Shown piece by piece: positions 38,799 to 48,145 of a stretch of 64,000 nt of DNA. Below the pieces are notes generated by a model. It saw only the letters and a program-made list of their open reading frames with translations, was not told the DNA's origin and searched no databases. Every line of letters begins with the position of its first letter. The first letter of the stretch is position 1. The DNA is from Streptomyces sp. Ru72. GTDB lineage: Bacteria; Actinomycetota; Actinomycetes; Streptomycetales; Streptomycetaceae. The position numbers and the translations under genes were made by a program. Location of the stretch: the NCBI RefSeq assembly GCF_002920635.1, contig NZ_PQSR01000008.1, forward strand, positions 80,681 through 144,680. The letters are read 5' to 3'.

Positions 38799-39868
38799 CG
38801 CCCGGCACCTCCCGTCGACAACGCTGTCGTCGCCTCCTCGAGCTCCGTGACCAGCACCTCCACCAGCCGGCCTGCAGGCAGGTCCCGCGCCAGGCGGTGG
38901 CCCTGGCCCGCCCACAGCGCCATGCCCTGCGCGTCGCCGGCCTTGGCGGCCGCCTTGCGCAGCGGGGAGGTGAGGTGGTGGATCTCGGGGTACGCGGCGG
39001 GCGCGTAGGGGCCGTGTTCGCGCATGAACCGGTTGACCAGACCGCGGGCCGGACGTCCGGAGAACGCCCGGGTCAGCTCGGTGCGGACGAAGTGGGAGCC
39101 GGTCAGCGCCTGCTTGTGCGCGGGGTGGGCGCCGGACTCGGGCGTGGCGAGGAACGCGGTGCCGAGCTGGGCGGCACTGGCTCCCGCGGCGAGGACAGCG
39201 GCGATCTGGCTGCCGCGCATGATGCCGCCGGCGGCCACGATCGGGATGGTGACGGTCTCGCGGACCTGGGCGAGGAGCGAGAGCAGCCCGACGCCGGAGC
39301 CGTCGTCCTCCCGGCAGTCCCGGTGGGTGCCCTGGTGGCCGCCGGCCTCGATGCCCTGCGCGATGACCGCGTCGGCGCCCGCCTCCTGCACGGCGAGAGC
39401 CTCCTCGGCGGTGGTCGCGGTGACCAGGGTGAGGGTGCCCAGGCGGCGCAGGGAGTCCAGCACGTCCGGGGCCGGGACGCCGAAGTGGAAGGAGACCACC
39501 GGCACCGGGTCGTCGAGGAGGACGGCGAGTTTGGCGTCGTAGCCGTCGTCACGGCCGCTGTCGCGGTCGCCCAGCTCGGTCTCGTACCAGGTGGCCTCGC
39601 CGGCGAGCTGGTTGGCGTACACCTCGACGGCGGCGGGGTCGGCGTACTCGGGCTGGGGCATGAAGACGTTCACGCCGAAGGGGCGGTGGGTCAGCCCGCG
39701 GAGCTGCTTGATCTCCTGGTACATCCCGTCGGCGGTCTTGTACCCGGCGGCGAGGAAACCCAGGCCGCCGGCCTCTGACACGGCGGCGGCGAGCTGCGGC
39801 ACGGAGGCGCCGCCTGCCATGGGGGCCTGCACGATCGGGTGCGGGAAGAGATCGGTCAGGGAGGACAT
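38795..39868 (-). CDS. Nitronate monooxygenase family flavoprotein
   Basis: 357-residue FMN-dependent TIM-barrel enzyme of the NMO/2-nitropropane dioxygenase family: IVQAPMAGGASVPQLAAAVSEAGGLG at the N-terminus, the family core QGIEAGGHQGTHR (about residue 180) and the FMN-binding AAGGIMRGSQIAAVLAAGASAAQLGTAF (split at residues ~223-250). Likely oxidises alkyl nitronates such as 3-nitropropionate; other quinone-reductase members exist. Forms a coupled pair with rsmE. Confidence 0.88.
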   Translation of the reverse strand: MSSLTDLFPHPIVQAPMAGGASVPQLAAAVSEAGGLGFLAAGYKTADGMYQEIKQLRGLTHRPFGVNVFMPQPEYADPAAVEVYANQLAGEATWYETELGDRDSGRDDGYDAKLAVLLDDPVPVVSFHFGVPAPDVLDSLRRLGTLTLVTATTAEEALAVQEAGADAVIAQGIEAGGHQGTHRDCREDDGSGVGLLSLLAQVRETVTIPIVAAGGIMRGSQIAAVLAAGASAAQLGTAFLATPESGAHPAHKQALTGSHFVRTELTRAFSGRPARGLVNRFMREHGPYAPAAYPEIHHLTSPLRKAAAKAGDAQGMALWAGQGHRLARDLPAGRLVEVLVTELEEATTALSTGGAGR

Positions 39869-39986
39869 GACGGCATGTTGTCACGTCTTTCGAACGAGTC
39901 CGAATCCACCGGTCCCGCTGCATACGCCGGAGGAATGAGAACAGTGCGATGGCAGCCCGGGACGGTGAAACTCAGCTGGTCCGGCG

Positions 39987-40039
39987 TTTGAGGGCGAGGC
40001 CGTTCAGGCCGAAGGGGGTCCGGGGGCGCAGCCCCCAGG
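39987..40039 (+). repeat. Dispersed streptomycete intergenic repeat, copy 2
   Basis: TTTGAGGGCGAGGCCGTTC..GCAGCCCCCAGG; differs from 25383-25436 at only a few positions. Confidence 0.7.
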
Positions 40040-40093
40040 GACGGCCGCCCCGGCGCCGGATGCCCATCCGCCGCCGGGTGCCAACACCATCAG

Positions 40094-40135
40094 CGCCCGT
40101 TGAACGCGTCCTTCAACCGCGAGAACAGCCCCTGC
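40094..40135 (-). repeat. Duplicate of the dnaJ 3' end
   Basis: 42 bp identical to 40206-40247, which encodes the last residues of DnaJ ([13 protein letters not shown]). The copy is in the same orientation, offset by 112 bp, and also runs into a TGA. It is a relic or tandem duplication lacking the rest of the gene. Confidence 0.85.
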
Positions 40136-40201
40136 CACCCCGGCCGACTGTGCCTGCCCGGGGGCCGACCCCCGGACCCCCGGGCAACGCCGACACTCGC
40201 C

Positions 40202-41338
40202 TCAACGCCCGTTGAACGCGTCCTTCAACCGCGAGAACAGCCCCTGCTGCCCCGGCTGGAACTGCCCCTGTGGCCGTTCCTCGCCGCGCAGCTTCGCCAG
40301 CTCGCGCAGCAGTCGCTCCTGCTCCGGGTCCAGCTTGGTGGGCGTCTGGACCTCGACGTGGACGACCAGGTCGCCCCGGCCACCGCCGCGCAGATGCGTG
40401 ACACCGCGGTTGTGCAGGGGGATCGACTGCCCGGACTGCGTACCGGGACGGATGTCGACCTCCTCCAGGCCGTCCAGCGTCTCCAGCGGCACCTTCGTGC
40501 CGAGAGCCGCCGCCGTCATCGGGATGGTGACCGTGCAGTGCAGATCGTCGCCGCGGCGCTGGAAGGTCGGATGCGGCAGCTCGTGGATCTCGACGTAGAG
40601 GTCACCGGCCGGACCGCCGCCGGGGCCGACCTCGCCCTCGCCGGCGAGCTGGATCCGTGTGCCGTTGTCGACACCGGCCGGGATCTTCACGGTGAGCGTC
40701 CGGCGCGAGCGCACACGCCCGTCACCGGCGCACTCCGGGCACGGGTTCGGGACGATCGTGCCGAAGCCCTGGCACTGCGGGCACGGCCGGGAGGTCATGA
40801 CCTGGCCCAGGAAGGACCGCGTGACCTGGGAGACCTCACCGCGACCACGGCACATGTCACACGTCTGCGCGGACGTACCCGGCGCGGCGCCCTCGCCGTT
40901 GCAGGTGTTGCAGACGACGGCCGTGTCGACCTGGATGTCCTTCGTGGTGCCGAAGGCCGCCTCGTCCAGCTCGACCTCGAGCCGGATCATCGCGTCCTGG
41001 CCCCGGCGGGTGCGCGAGCGCGGACCGCGCTGCGACGCCGTACCGAAGAACGCGTCCATGATGTCGGAGAAGTTCCCGAAGCCGCCCGCGCCGAAGCCGC
41101 CCGCGCCGGCCGCGCCCGACTGGGACAGCGGGTCGCCGCCGAGGTCGTAGACCTGCTTCTTCTGCGGGTCCGAGAGCACCTCGTACGCGGCGTTGATCTC
41201 CTTGAACCGCTCCTGCGTCTTCGGATCGGGATTGACGTCCGGGTGCAGCTCGCGGGCGAGCCGGCGGAACGCCTTCTTGATCTCTTCCTGCGACGCGTCG
41301 CGGCGCACGCCGAGTACGGCGTAGTAGTCCGTGGCCAC
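40202..41338 (-). CDS. dnaJ: Molecular chaperone DnaJ (hrcA-linked copy)
   Basis: 378 residues. J domain with HPD ([12 protein letters not shown], residue ~32), a Gly-rich/G-F-poor linker ([14 protein letters not shown]), four CxxCxGxG-type zinc repeats ([32 protein letters not shown]; ~135-205) and the C-terminal substrate-binding domain. Cochaperone of DnaK. GTG start directly after the hrcA stop with no gap, so translation is coupled. Streptomycetes usually have a second dnaJ in the dnaK operon. The 3' end is partly duplicated downstream. Confidence 0.97.
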   Translation of the reverse strand: MATDYYAVLGVRRDASQEEIKKAFRRLARELHPDVNPDPKTQERFKEINAAYEVLSDPQKKQVYDLGGDPLSQSGAAGAGGFGAGGFGNFSDIMDAFFGTASQRGPRSRTRRGQDAMIRLEVELDEAAFGTTKDIQVDTAVVCNTCNGEGAAPGTSAQTCDMCRGRGEVSQVTRSFLGQVMTSRPCPQCQGFGTIVPNPCPECAGDGRVRSRRTLTVKIPAGVDNGTRIQLAGEGEVGPGGGPAGDLYVEIHELPHPTFQRRGDDLHCTVTIPMTAAALGTKVPLETLDGLEEVDIRPGTQSGQSIPLHNRGVTHLRGGGRGDLVVHVEVQTPTKLDPEQERLLRELAKLRGEERPQGQFQPGQQGLFSRLKDAFNGR

Positions 41339-42358
41339 TTACGACTCCGCCAGGATCTGTCCGACGTACCGTGCCACCGCTCGTACCGCTCCCATCGTTC
41401 CCGGGTAATCCATGCGGGTCGGTCCGACCACGCCGAGTTTCGCTACTGCCTCGCCGCCCGAACCGTAGCCCACGGAGACGATGGACGTGGAGTTGAGTCC
41501 TTCGTGCGCGTTCTCATGGCCGATACGTACCCGCATGGCCGGATCCTTCGCCTCACCCAGCAGTTTGAGGAGCACGACCTGCTCCTCCAGCGCCTCCAGG
41601 ACGGGCCGGATGGTGAGAGGGAAGTCATGCGCGAAGCGGGTCAGGTTCGCGGTGCCGCCGATCATCAGCCGCTCCTCGGTCTCCTCCACGAGCGTCTCCA
41701 GCAGCGTGGAGAGCACCGTCGAGACCGTGCCGCGGTCCTCCGGCTCCTCGAACGCCTCGGGCAGATCCTGCACGAGCTGCGGGACGTCCGCGAAGCGGCG
41801 GCCGGCGACCCGGCTGTTGAGCCGCGCGCGCAGGTCCGCGAGCGACGTCTCGCCGAACGGCGCCGGGCAGTCGATCATGCGCTGCTCGACCCGGCCGGTG
41901 TCCGTGATCAGCACGAGCATCACACGCGCGGGTGCCATCGACAGCAACTCCACGTGGCGCACGGTCGAACGCGTCAGTGACGGGTACTGCACCACGGCGA
42001 CCTGCCGGGTGAGCTGTGCGAGCAGCCGCACCGTGCGCGCCACCACGTCGTCGAGGTCGACGGCGCCCTCCAGGAAGTTCTGGATCGCGCGGCGCTCGGG
42101 CGGGCTCATCGGCTTGACGGCCGCGAGCTTGTCGACGAAGAGGCGGTAGCCCTTGTCCGTGGGAATGCGTCCTGCACTGGTGTGCGGCTGGGCGATGTAC
42201 CCCTCGTCCTCCAGCGCGGCCATGTCGTTGCGGACGGTGGCCGGGGAGACGCCGAGGTTGTGCCGCTCGGTGAGGGCCTTGGAGCCCACCGGCTCCTCGG
42301 TGCCGACGTAGTCCTGGACGATGGCGCGCAGCACCTCGAGCCTGCGTTCACTGAGCAT
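41339..42358 (-). CDS. hrcA: Heat-inducible transcription repressor HrcA
   Basis: 339 residues: N-terminal winged helix ([40 protein letters not shown] at ~38-57), GAF-like dimer domain and HrcA C-terminal [23 protein letters not shown]. It represses CIRCE-bearing chaperone genes and is folded/activated by GroEL. ATG 42358 chosen because GGAGG lies eight bases upstream; the GTG at 42367 touches the Shine-Dalgarno. Autoregulated: a perfect CIRCE precedes it. Confidence 0.97.
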   Translation of the reverse strand: MLSERRLEVLRAIVQDYVGTEEPVGSKALTERHNLGVSPATVRNDMAALEDEGYIAQPHTSAGRIPTDKGYRLFVDKLAAVKPMSPPERRAIQNFLEGAVDLDDVVARTVRLLAQLTRQVAVVQYPSLTRSTVRHVELLSMAPARVMLVLITDTGRVEQRMIDCPAPFGETSLADLRARLNSRVAGRRFADVPQLVQDLPEAFEEPEDRGTVSTVLSTLLETLVEETEERLMIGGTANLTRFAHDFPLTIRPVLEALEEQVVLLKLLGEAKDPAMRVRIGHENAHEGLNSTSIVSVGYGSGGEAVAKLGVVGPTRMDYPGTMGAVRAVARYVGQILAES

Positions 42359-42398
42359 CGCGCACACCTCCAGCGGTCATGTCCCCTTGACGCTTCCC

Positions 42399-42425
42399 CT
42401 GGCACTCTGCACTTGCGAGTGCCAG
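42399..42425 (-). promoter_or_regulatory. CIRCE operator of hrcA-dnaJ
   Basis: CTGGCACTC-n9-GAGTGCCAG: perfect 9-bp arms around a 9-nt spacer, matching the CIRCE geometry, 41 bp before the hrcA start. Expected HrcA binding site. Confidence 0.93.
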
Positions 42426-42543
42426 CATTCCCCGGCCCAGTGTACGGCTGTCGGGTACACACCCGGCAAGGGCGGGCGCCGGTGCCGTGCCGAGGTGTTA
42501 CCGACCTGTACCGGCCTGTCCTGCCGGGTCGGTCACCTGCGGA

Positions 42544-42549
42544 TAGCGT
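42544..42549 (+). promoter_or_regulatory. Predicted -10 box of leaderless MBL gene
   Basis: TAGCGT ends six bases before the ATG at 42556; no Shine-Dalgarno sequence is present. Confidence 0.4.
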
Positions 42550-42555
42550 CGCCGT

Positions 42556-43290
42556 ATGACGGTGTTGTGGGAAGGGTCGGGGTGGGAGGCGCTCGGTGCG
42601 CGCGCGGGGCGGGCCAGGCTTCCGGTCTGGGACTGCACGGCCGGGCTGGTCGTGGGCGATGACGCGGCGCTGCTGGTCGACGCCGGGTCGAGCGTGGCGG
42701 AGGGAGCACGCTTGCGCGGCGATGCGGAGCGGATGCTGGAGCCGCTCGGCGGAGACCGTCGTGTGACGCATCTCGCGCTCACCCATCCGCACTTCGACCA
42801 TGTCTTCGGGGCGGCGGCGTTCGCGGGCGCGGAGGTGTTCGGGGCCGTGGGCATCGACAGGGTGCTCGCGTACGGACGGGGGGAGCTGGTCGCGGACGCG
42901 GTGCGCAACGGTCTGGATCCGGCGGAGGCGGCCGAGGCGGCGGACGCACTGGTCCGCCCGCACCACCAGGTCTCCGGCGAGTGGACGCTGGACCTGGGCG
43001 GGGTCCAGGTGCTGCTGGCGAATGTGGGCCCGGGCCACACGGCCCATGACCTGGTGGTGTTCGTCCCCGGGGACCCGGAAGTGGTGTTCTGCGGGGACCT
43101 GGTGGAGGAGTCCGGCGAACCGCAGGCGGGCCCGGACGCGATCCCCTCGCACTGGCCGGCGGCCCTGGACCGGCTGCTCGAGCTGGGCGGGGAGGACGCG
43201 GTGTACGTGCCGGGGCACGGGGCGGTGGTGGACGCGGGGTTCGTACGGGCCCAGCGGGACGAGTTGGCGGCACGCTTCGGCGTGTCGTAG
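42556..43290 (+). CDS. MBL fold metallo-hydrolase
   Basis: 244-residue metallo-beta-lactamase-fold hydrolase. Metal ligands: THPHFDHVFG (HxHxDH, about residues 75-84), GPGHTAHD (~158), the bridging Asp in VVFCGDLVEE (~180) and PGHG (~221). Short and cytosolic; similar to lactonase/glyoxalase-II-type members. Divergent from hrcA across the CIRCE region and followed 34 bp later by the DUF3097 gene. Substrate unknown. Confidence 0.88.
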   Translation: MTVLWEGSGWEALGARAGRARLPVWDCTAGLVVGDDAALLVDAGSSVAEGARLRGDAERMLEPLGGDRRVTHLALTHPHFDHVFGAAAFAGAEVFGAVGIDRVLAYGRGELVADAVRNGLDPAEAAEAADALVRPHHQVSGEWTLDLGGVQVLLANVGPGHTAHDLVVFVPGDPEVVFCGDLVEESGEPQAGPDAIPSHWPAALDRLLELGGEDAVYVPGHGAVVDAGFVRAQRDELAARFGVS

Positions 43291-43311
43291 CACCTCGGGG
43301 ACGTCTTCTCC

Positions 43312-43317
43312 TATCGT
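43312..43317 (+). promoter_or_regulatory. Predicted -10 box of leaderless DUF3097 gene
   Basis: TATCGT ends seven bases before ATG 43325, in the short gap after the MBL gene, suggesting its own promoter. Confidence 0.4.
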
Positions 43318-43324
43318 CACTCGA

Positions 43325-44137
43325 ATGCGCCAGTACTCTCCGGATCTGACCCCTCCGTGGAAGAAGCCGAAGCCCGTCCCGGAGGTCCCGGCGGACCCCG
43401 GTCTGGTGGTGGAGGAGCCGCGCACGGGTTTCTGCGGCGCGGTGATCCGCTGCGAGGCGGGCACGGTGACGCTGGAGGACCGCTTCGGCAAGCACCGGGT
43501 GTTCCCGCTGGAGCCGGGGGGCTTCCTGCTGGAGGGCCGGACGGTGACGCTTGTCCGTCCCAAGACCGCCGTGCAGCGCCCCACGCGTACGGCGTCGGGG
43601 TCGGTGGCCGTTCCGGGAGCGCGCGCGAGGGTGGCCCGTGCCGGCCGTATCTACGTCGAGGGCCGTCACGACGCGGAACTGGTGGAGAAGGTCTGGGGCG
43701 ACGACCTGCGCATCGAGGGCGTGGTGGTGGAGTACCTGGAGGGCGTCGACGACCTGCCGTCGATCGTCGAGTCCTTCGCCCCGGGCCCGGACGCACGCCT
43801 GGGTGTCCTGGTGGACCACCTGGTCCCCGGAACGAAGGAGTGGCGGATCGCGCAGTCGGTGACGAGCGAGCACGCCCTGGTGGTGGGTCACCCGTACATC
43901 GACATCTGGGAGGCGGTGAAGCCGGCGGCGCTGGGCATCAGGGAGTGGCCGAGCGTCCCGCGCGGGCAGGACTGGAAGACGGGGGTGTGCCGGGCGCTGG
44001 GGTGGCCGTCGGACAACACCGGCGCGGTGTGGCAGGCGATCCTGAAGCGGGTGGGGTCTTACAAGGACCTGGAGCCGGAGTTGCTGGGCCGGGTGGAGGA
44101 GTTGATCGACTTCGTCACGGGTAGCGGTGGGGTTTGA
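43325..44137 (+). CDS. DUF3097 family protein
   Basis: 270 residues, an actinobacterial family of unknown function. Recognisable conserved blocks: YSPDLTPPWKKPKPVPEVP at the N-terminus, GRIYVEGRHDAELVEKVWGDDLR (~109-131) and LGVLVDHLVPGTKEWRIA (~157-174), then HPYIDIWEAVKP. The VEGxxDAxLVEKVW pattern with downstream LGVLVDHLV strongly resembles a Toprim fold (conserved Glu, then Asp), suggesting a nucleic-acid role; that is inference. The 3' end overlaps the convergent Uma2 gene by 23 bp. Confidence 0.82.
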   Translation: MRQYSPDLTPPWKKPKPVPEVPADPGLVVEEPRTGFCGAVIRCEAGTVTLEDRFGKHRVFPLEPGGFLLEGRTVTLVRPKTAVQRPTRTASGSVAVPGARARVARAGRIYVEGRHDAELVEKVWGDDLRIEGVVVEYLEGVDDLPSIVESFAPGPDARLGVLVDHLVPGTKEWRIAQSVTSEHALVVGHPYIDIWEAVKPAALGIREWPSVPRGQDWKTGVCRALGWPSDNTGAVWQAILKRVGSYKDLEPELLGRVEELIDFVTGSGGV

Positions 44138-44693
44138 CGTTGGTGAACGTTCCGAACTCGGTGGTGTCCAGTTCGAGTCCCAAATCCTCTACCGGCAGCG
44201 GCGCCCCGAACTTGGTGATCTGCTGGCGCTGATAGTCGGCGTCCTCTCCCTTCCCGACAGGCCTCGTCAGCAGGACACACTGCGCCATGATCGGATCCAC
44301 GATGAGGTAGACAGGCACCTTCCCGGCGGCATAGATCGACCGCTTGATCTCGTAGTCCCGCTGGACGCTGGTCTTGGAGACGACCTCGACGACCATCGTG
44401 ATCAGGCTGCACGGAATCAGGCGACCCGAGCCAGGCAGGACATCGCGCTCCACGACCACCAGGTCCGGTACGGGCTCGCTGGCCTCGTCCACAATGTCGA
44501 CGTCCTGGGTCTGGAGGGGATACCAGCGCTCCAGTGGGATCTGCCTCTCCGTGAGCAACACGATGAGGTTGTGCACCAGATCCGGGCTGGCCATCATCAC
44601 GATTTCCCCCCGCAGGAGCTCCACCTTGAGTCCGTCGGGCGGCTCGAACCGCTCGAAGAACTCTGCGACTCCACGTTCGTCCACAGCGGTCAT
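44115..44693 (-). CDS. Uma2 family (PD-(D/E)XK nuclease-fold) protein
   Basis: 192 residues (DUF820/Uma2). Fold residues: KVELLRGEIVMM (Glu), PVPDLVVVERD (Asp of the PD motif, ~80), MVVEVVSKTSVQRDYEIKRSIYAA (E-x-V..K) giving a plausible nuclease centre. ATG 44693 has GGAGG eight bases upstream; the ATG at 44708 overlaps that Shine-Dalgarno. Uma2 genes are numerous in streptomycetes and cyanobacteria and have unknown biological roles. Its composition is a little less GC-biased than the neighbours, consistent with acquisition. Confidence 0.85.
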   Translation of the reverse strand: MTAVDERGVAEFFERFEPPDGLKVELLRGEIVMMASPDLVHNLIVLLTERQIPLERWYPLQTQDVDIVDEASEPVPDLVVVERDVLPGSGRLIPCSLITMVVEVVSKTSVQRDYEIKRSIYAAGKVPVYLIVDPIMAQCVLLTRPVGKGEDADYQRQQITKFGAPLPVEDLGLELDTTEFGTFTNVKPHRYP

Positions 44694-44792
44694 CTCCGTG
44701 GCCTCCACATTCGCCGCGTACTGTCAGCGGCAGCCTACGAACCAGGTTAGGGACCGAACCCCCGTTCCGCTGGCATTCACCCGCCGGAGTGA

Positions 44793-46025
44793 TCAGTCCA
44801 CCAGGTCCCGCACCACCGCATCCGCGAGCAGCCGCCCCCGCAGCGTGAGCACCGCCCGCCCCGCCTCGTAGGGCCCTGCCTCCAGCAGCCCCTCCCCCAG
44901 TGCCCGGCGCGAGGCCGCGAGCCCCTCCTCTCGCAGCAGCGCCAACGGCGCCCCCTCCCGCAGCCGCAGCTCCAGCAGGATCCGCTCCACCCGGCGGTCC
45001 TCCTCCGACAGGACCTCCCGCCCGGCGCCCGGGGAGCGGCCCTCCGCCAGCGCCGCCGCGTACGCCCCCGGATGCTTCACGTTCCACCAGCGGACGCCGC
45101 CCACGTGGCTGTGGGCGCCCGGACCCGCTCCCCACCAGTCGGCCCCCCGCCAGTACAACTCGTTGTGCAGGCAGCGACCGGCAGTGGACGTGGCCCAGTT
45201 CGAGACCTCGTACCAGTCGTAGCCCGCCGACCCCAGCACCTCGTCCGCGATCAGGTAGCGGTCGGCGTGCACGTCGTCGTCCGTCATCGGGATCTCGCCC
45301 CGGCGGATGCGCCGGGCGAGCTGTGTGCCCTCCTCCACGATCAGCGCGTACGCCGAGACGTGGTCCGGGGCCGCTCCCAGCGCCGCGTCCAGGGAGGCGC
45401 GCCAGTCGTCGTCCGACTCCCCCGGGGTGCCGTAGATCAGGTCCAGGTTCACGTGCTCGAAGCCCGCCGCCCGAGCCTCGGCCACGCACGCCTCGGGGCG
45501 GCCCGGGGTGTGCGTGCGGTCGAGGATCTTCAGGACGTGCGGGCGGGCGCTCTGCATGCCGAAGGAGATCCGGGTGAAGCCGCCCTCCCGGAGGGTGGCC
45601 AGGTACTCCGGGTCGACCGACTCCGGGTTCGCCTCCGTCGTCACCTCCGCGTCCTGCGCGAGGCCGAACTCGTCGCGGATCGCGCCCAGCATCCGTACGA
45701 GGTCGTCCGCGGCCAGCAGCGTCGGCGTACCGCCCCCGACGAAGACCGTGCGCACCTCGCGCGGGTCGTCGCCCAGCACCTTGCGGGCCAGGCGCACCTC
45801 GTCGATCAGGGTCGACGCGTAGTTGTCCCGGGAGGCGAGGACGCCTCCCGTGCCCCGCAGCTCCGTCGCCGTGTACGTGTTGAAGTCGCAGTAGCCGCAG
45901 CGCGTCGCGCAGTACGGGACGTGGAGGTAGAACCCGAGGGGGCGCTCGGCGGCCCCGGCGAGCGCGTGCGCGGGGAGTGCGCCGTCGTCGGGGACCGGTT
46001 CGCCGTCGGGGAGTGCGGAAGGCAT
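44793..46025 (-). CDS. hemW: Radical SAM protein HemW (heme chaperone; CPO-like)
   Basis: About 410 residues. Radical-SAM cluster motif YCATRCGYCDFN (C-X3-C-X2-C; ~42-53), GGGTPT (~98), and HemN-type C-terminal domain (~300-400). HemW proteins bind heme and deliver it, and lack the coproporphyrinogen oxidase activity by which they are often named. ATG 46025 is the family-typical start (MPSALPDGE), although an in-frame ATG three codons upstream is possible. Confidence 0.92.
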   Translation of the reverse strand: MPSALPDGEPVPDDGALPAHALAGAAERPLGFYLHVPYCATRCGYCDFNTYTATELRGTGGVLASRDNYASTLIDEVRLARKVLGDDPREVRTVFVGGGTPTLLAADDLVRMLGAIRDEFGLAQDAEVTTEANPESVDPEYLATLREGGFTRISFGMQSARPHVLKILDRTHTPGRPEACVAEARAAGFEHVNLDLIYGTPGESDDDWRASLDAALGAAPDHVSAYALIVEEGTQLARRIRRGEIPMTDDDVHADRYLIADEVLGSAGYDWYEVSNWATSTAGRCLHNELYWRGADWWGAGPGAHSHVGGVRWWNVKHPGAYAAALAEGRSPGAGREVLSEEDRRVERILLELRLREGAPLALLREEGLAASRRALGEGLLEAGPYEAGRAVLTLRGRLLADAVVRDLVD

Positions 46026-46056
46026 GTCCTCCATTGTCCCGTACTGCCAGAAGTCC

Positions 46057-47988
46057 TCATTCCGCCTGCAGCACCAGCAGCGCCAGATCGTCCTCCGGGG
46101 GATTCCCGCCGAACTCGTGCACCAGCGTCCTGATCCGCTCGGCGACCAGCTCCGCGTTCATGCCGGCGCAGCCGGCCAGTGCCGCCGCGAGCCCGTCGCC
46201 GTCGTCGAACTGGCGGGACCCGCAGCGCCGCTCGGTCACCCCGTCGGTGACGCAGAGCAGCGTGTCGCCGGAGCGCAGATCGAAGGTCTCGCACGTGTAC
46301 GTCTCGTCCTCGACGACCCCGAGCAGCGTCTGCGGCTGGGCCACGGCCCGTACGTCGCCGTCCGGGCCGAGCAGCAGCGGCAGCGGATGCCCGGCCGAGG
46401 CGAGCGTGCAGCGCACCCCGCCGTCGAAGGGCACCAGTTCCCCGTAGAGGAGGGAGAGGAAGCGGGCGTGGGGGCCCTCGTCGGCGACCGGCATCGGCGT
46501 GCCCGCCGCGACGAGCGCCCGCGCCGCCGCGTCGGACGCCTCGGTGGCGTCGTCGAGCAGGAGCTGGTTGAGGCGGTCCAGGACGTCGGGGACGTCGTAG
46601 CCCTCGCGGGCCAGCAGCCGCAGCCAGGGCCGGGCGAGCCCGATCACGACCGCGGCCTCCGGACCCTTGCCCTGGACATCGCCGAGCGCGAAGCACCACC
46701 GTCCGTGGCCGGCGGGGAAGATGTCGTAGAAGTCACCGCTCGGTCCACCCATGTCGCACGGCTCGTAGACGAGTGCGCTGCTCACCCCCGGGATCTCGGC
46801 GACCGCGCCGGGCAGCAGCCCGCGCTGGAGCACCCGGCTGATGGTGGCCTGGCGCGCGTACTGCCGGGCCGCCCCGATGGCCAGCGCCACCCGGCGGCTG
46901 AGGTCCTCGACGAGTCCGGTGATCTCGTCGGGGAAACGCAGCAAGCCGGCCCGCCCGATGACGAGCGTCCCGAGCGGCCGGCCGCCCGCGATCAGCCGGT
47001 AGGCGAGCGCCGCCCCGGTCGCGCCCCGCGGGCCCAGCGCCTCGCCGGGCCAGGGCACGGGCACCGCCCGGGAACGCACCGACTCGGGCAGCCGGGGAGG
47101 GTCCTTCTCCAGGGCCCGGCGCAGTTCCTCGATGCGGTTCTCGCTGCCGTGCCAGACACGGGCGAGCCGGGGCCCGGCCGCGACCGGCGCCGAAGGGCCG
47201 CGCCAGCCGGTCGCCTCGTCCTCCAGCCACACCGCGCACCAGTCGGCGAGCCGGGGCACGATCAGCTGCCCGGTGAGCGCGGCGACCAGGTCCTCGTCGA
47301 GCTGCCCGGCGAGCAGGTCGGACGCCTCGGCCAGGAAGGACAGCGCGCCGCGGCCCCGCCACTCCCGGTCGGGCAGGCCGCGCCCGGGTTCGGCGAAGGC
47401 GGAGAGTTCGGGCCCGAGTATCTCGGCCGGGCTCAGCCCGCGTCCCAGGGCGCTGTCTCCGGCGTACGTCTCGATCCCGCCCTCGGCGTCCAGGGCGGCG
47501 TGCAGGGGAAGCAGCGCCCAGACGGTCTTCGCGCCGGTGCGGTAGCTGATCCCCCAGGCCGTGGAGAGGGAGGAGACGAGGCGCAGGCCGCGCCCGTACT
47601 CCGGTATGCCGTAGGGGCGCTCGGCGCCGTCGTCCCGGACCGCGCGTGAGGGGTGGTGGTCGGAGACCTCGACGAGGAGCCCGGCCGACTCGCCCTGCGC
47701 GTCCATGAGGCGGCAGACCAGCTCGACGTCGGTGCCGGCGTGCACGACGGCGTTGGTGACGAGTTCGCTGACGACGAGCAGGGCGTCGTCCGCCAGCCGC
47801 TCGGTGACGGCGTCGGGCTCGGCGGCCCGGTCCCACTCGCCGAGGGCGGCGCGCACGAGCCGTCGGGCGTTGCCGGCCGCTAGGGGGCTGCCGGGCAGGG
47901 TCGCCCGCACCACCGTGCGCAGGCCCGCGGACTCGAGCACGTCGGGGGCGCGGGAGGCGGTCTCCCGTTGGGTGGGAATGGGCCCCAT
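46057..47988 (-). CDS. SpoIIE-type serine phosphatase with anti-sigma-like ATPase and GAF domains
   Basis: 643 residues. N-terminal HATPase_c of the RsbW/anti-sigma type (VSELVTNAVVHAGTD, ~73-87; YGRGLRLVSSL, ~130), a central GAF-like region (~210-385) and a C-terminal PP2C/SpoIIE phosphatase (SGDFYDIFPAGHGRWCFALGDVQGKGPEAA split at ~428-457; VTDGVTERR; DDLALLVLQ). GGGGAG six bases before ATG. Such fusions regulate anti-anti-sigma switches in streptomycetes; partner unknown. Divergent from a response regulator. Confidence 0.9.
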   Translation of the reverse strand: MGPIPTQRETASRAPDVLESAGLRTVVRATLPGSPLAAGNARRLVRAALGEWDRAAEPDAVTERLADDALLVVSELVTNAVVHAGTDVELVCRLMDAQGESAGLLVEVSDHHPSRAVRDDGAERPYGIPEYGRGLRLVSSLSTAWGISYRTGAKTVWALLPLHAALDAEGGIETYAGDSALGRGLSPAEILGPELSAFAEPGRGLPDREWRGRGALSFLAEASDLLAGQLDEDLVAALTGQLIVPRLADWCAVWLEDEATGWRGPSAPVAAGPRLARVWHGSENRIEELRRALEKDPPRLPESVRSRAVPVPWPGEALGPRGATGAALAYRLIAGGRPLGTLVIGRAGLLRFPDEITGLVEDLSRRVALAIGAARQYARQATISRVLQRGLLPGAVAEIPGVSSALVYEPCDMGGPSGDFYDIFPAGHGRWCFALGDVQGKGPEAAVVIGLARPWLRLLAREGYDVPDVLDRLNQLLLDDATEASDAAARALVAAGTPMPVADEGPHARFLSLLYGELVPFDGGVRCTLASAGHPLPLLLGPDGDVRAVAQPQTLLGVVEDETYTCETFDLRSGDTLLCVTDGVTERRCGSRQFDDGDGLAAALAGCAGMNAELVAERIRTLVHEFGGNPPEDDLALLVLQAE

Positions 47989-48145
47989 GGACAGCTCCCC
48001 GGGCAGTTCGGTCGAATGAGCCTGTGGCGATGCGGACAGGGTGACAGACTGACCCCGCCCATAAGCGCCGAGTTACCGAAGTGGCCCGCCATGAGTGAGA
48101 ACCGTGCTACGCATGTGGTCGAAGACGGACAGATTCGAGCAGGGC

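Larger units (their letters stand above)
39869..40201. other. Gene-free spacer after dnaJ with repeats
   Basis: Holds a second copy of the dispersed repeat (39987-40039), a GGGGGCCGaCCCCCGGACCCCC stretch (40160-40181) like that at 25286-25308, and a displaced duplicate of the dnaJ 3' end (40094-40135). No protein-coding gene is credible here. Confidence 0.7.
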
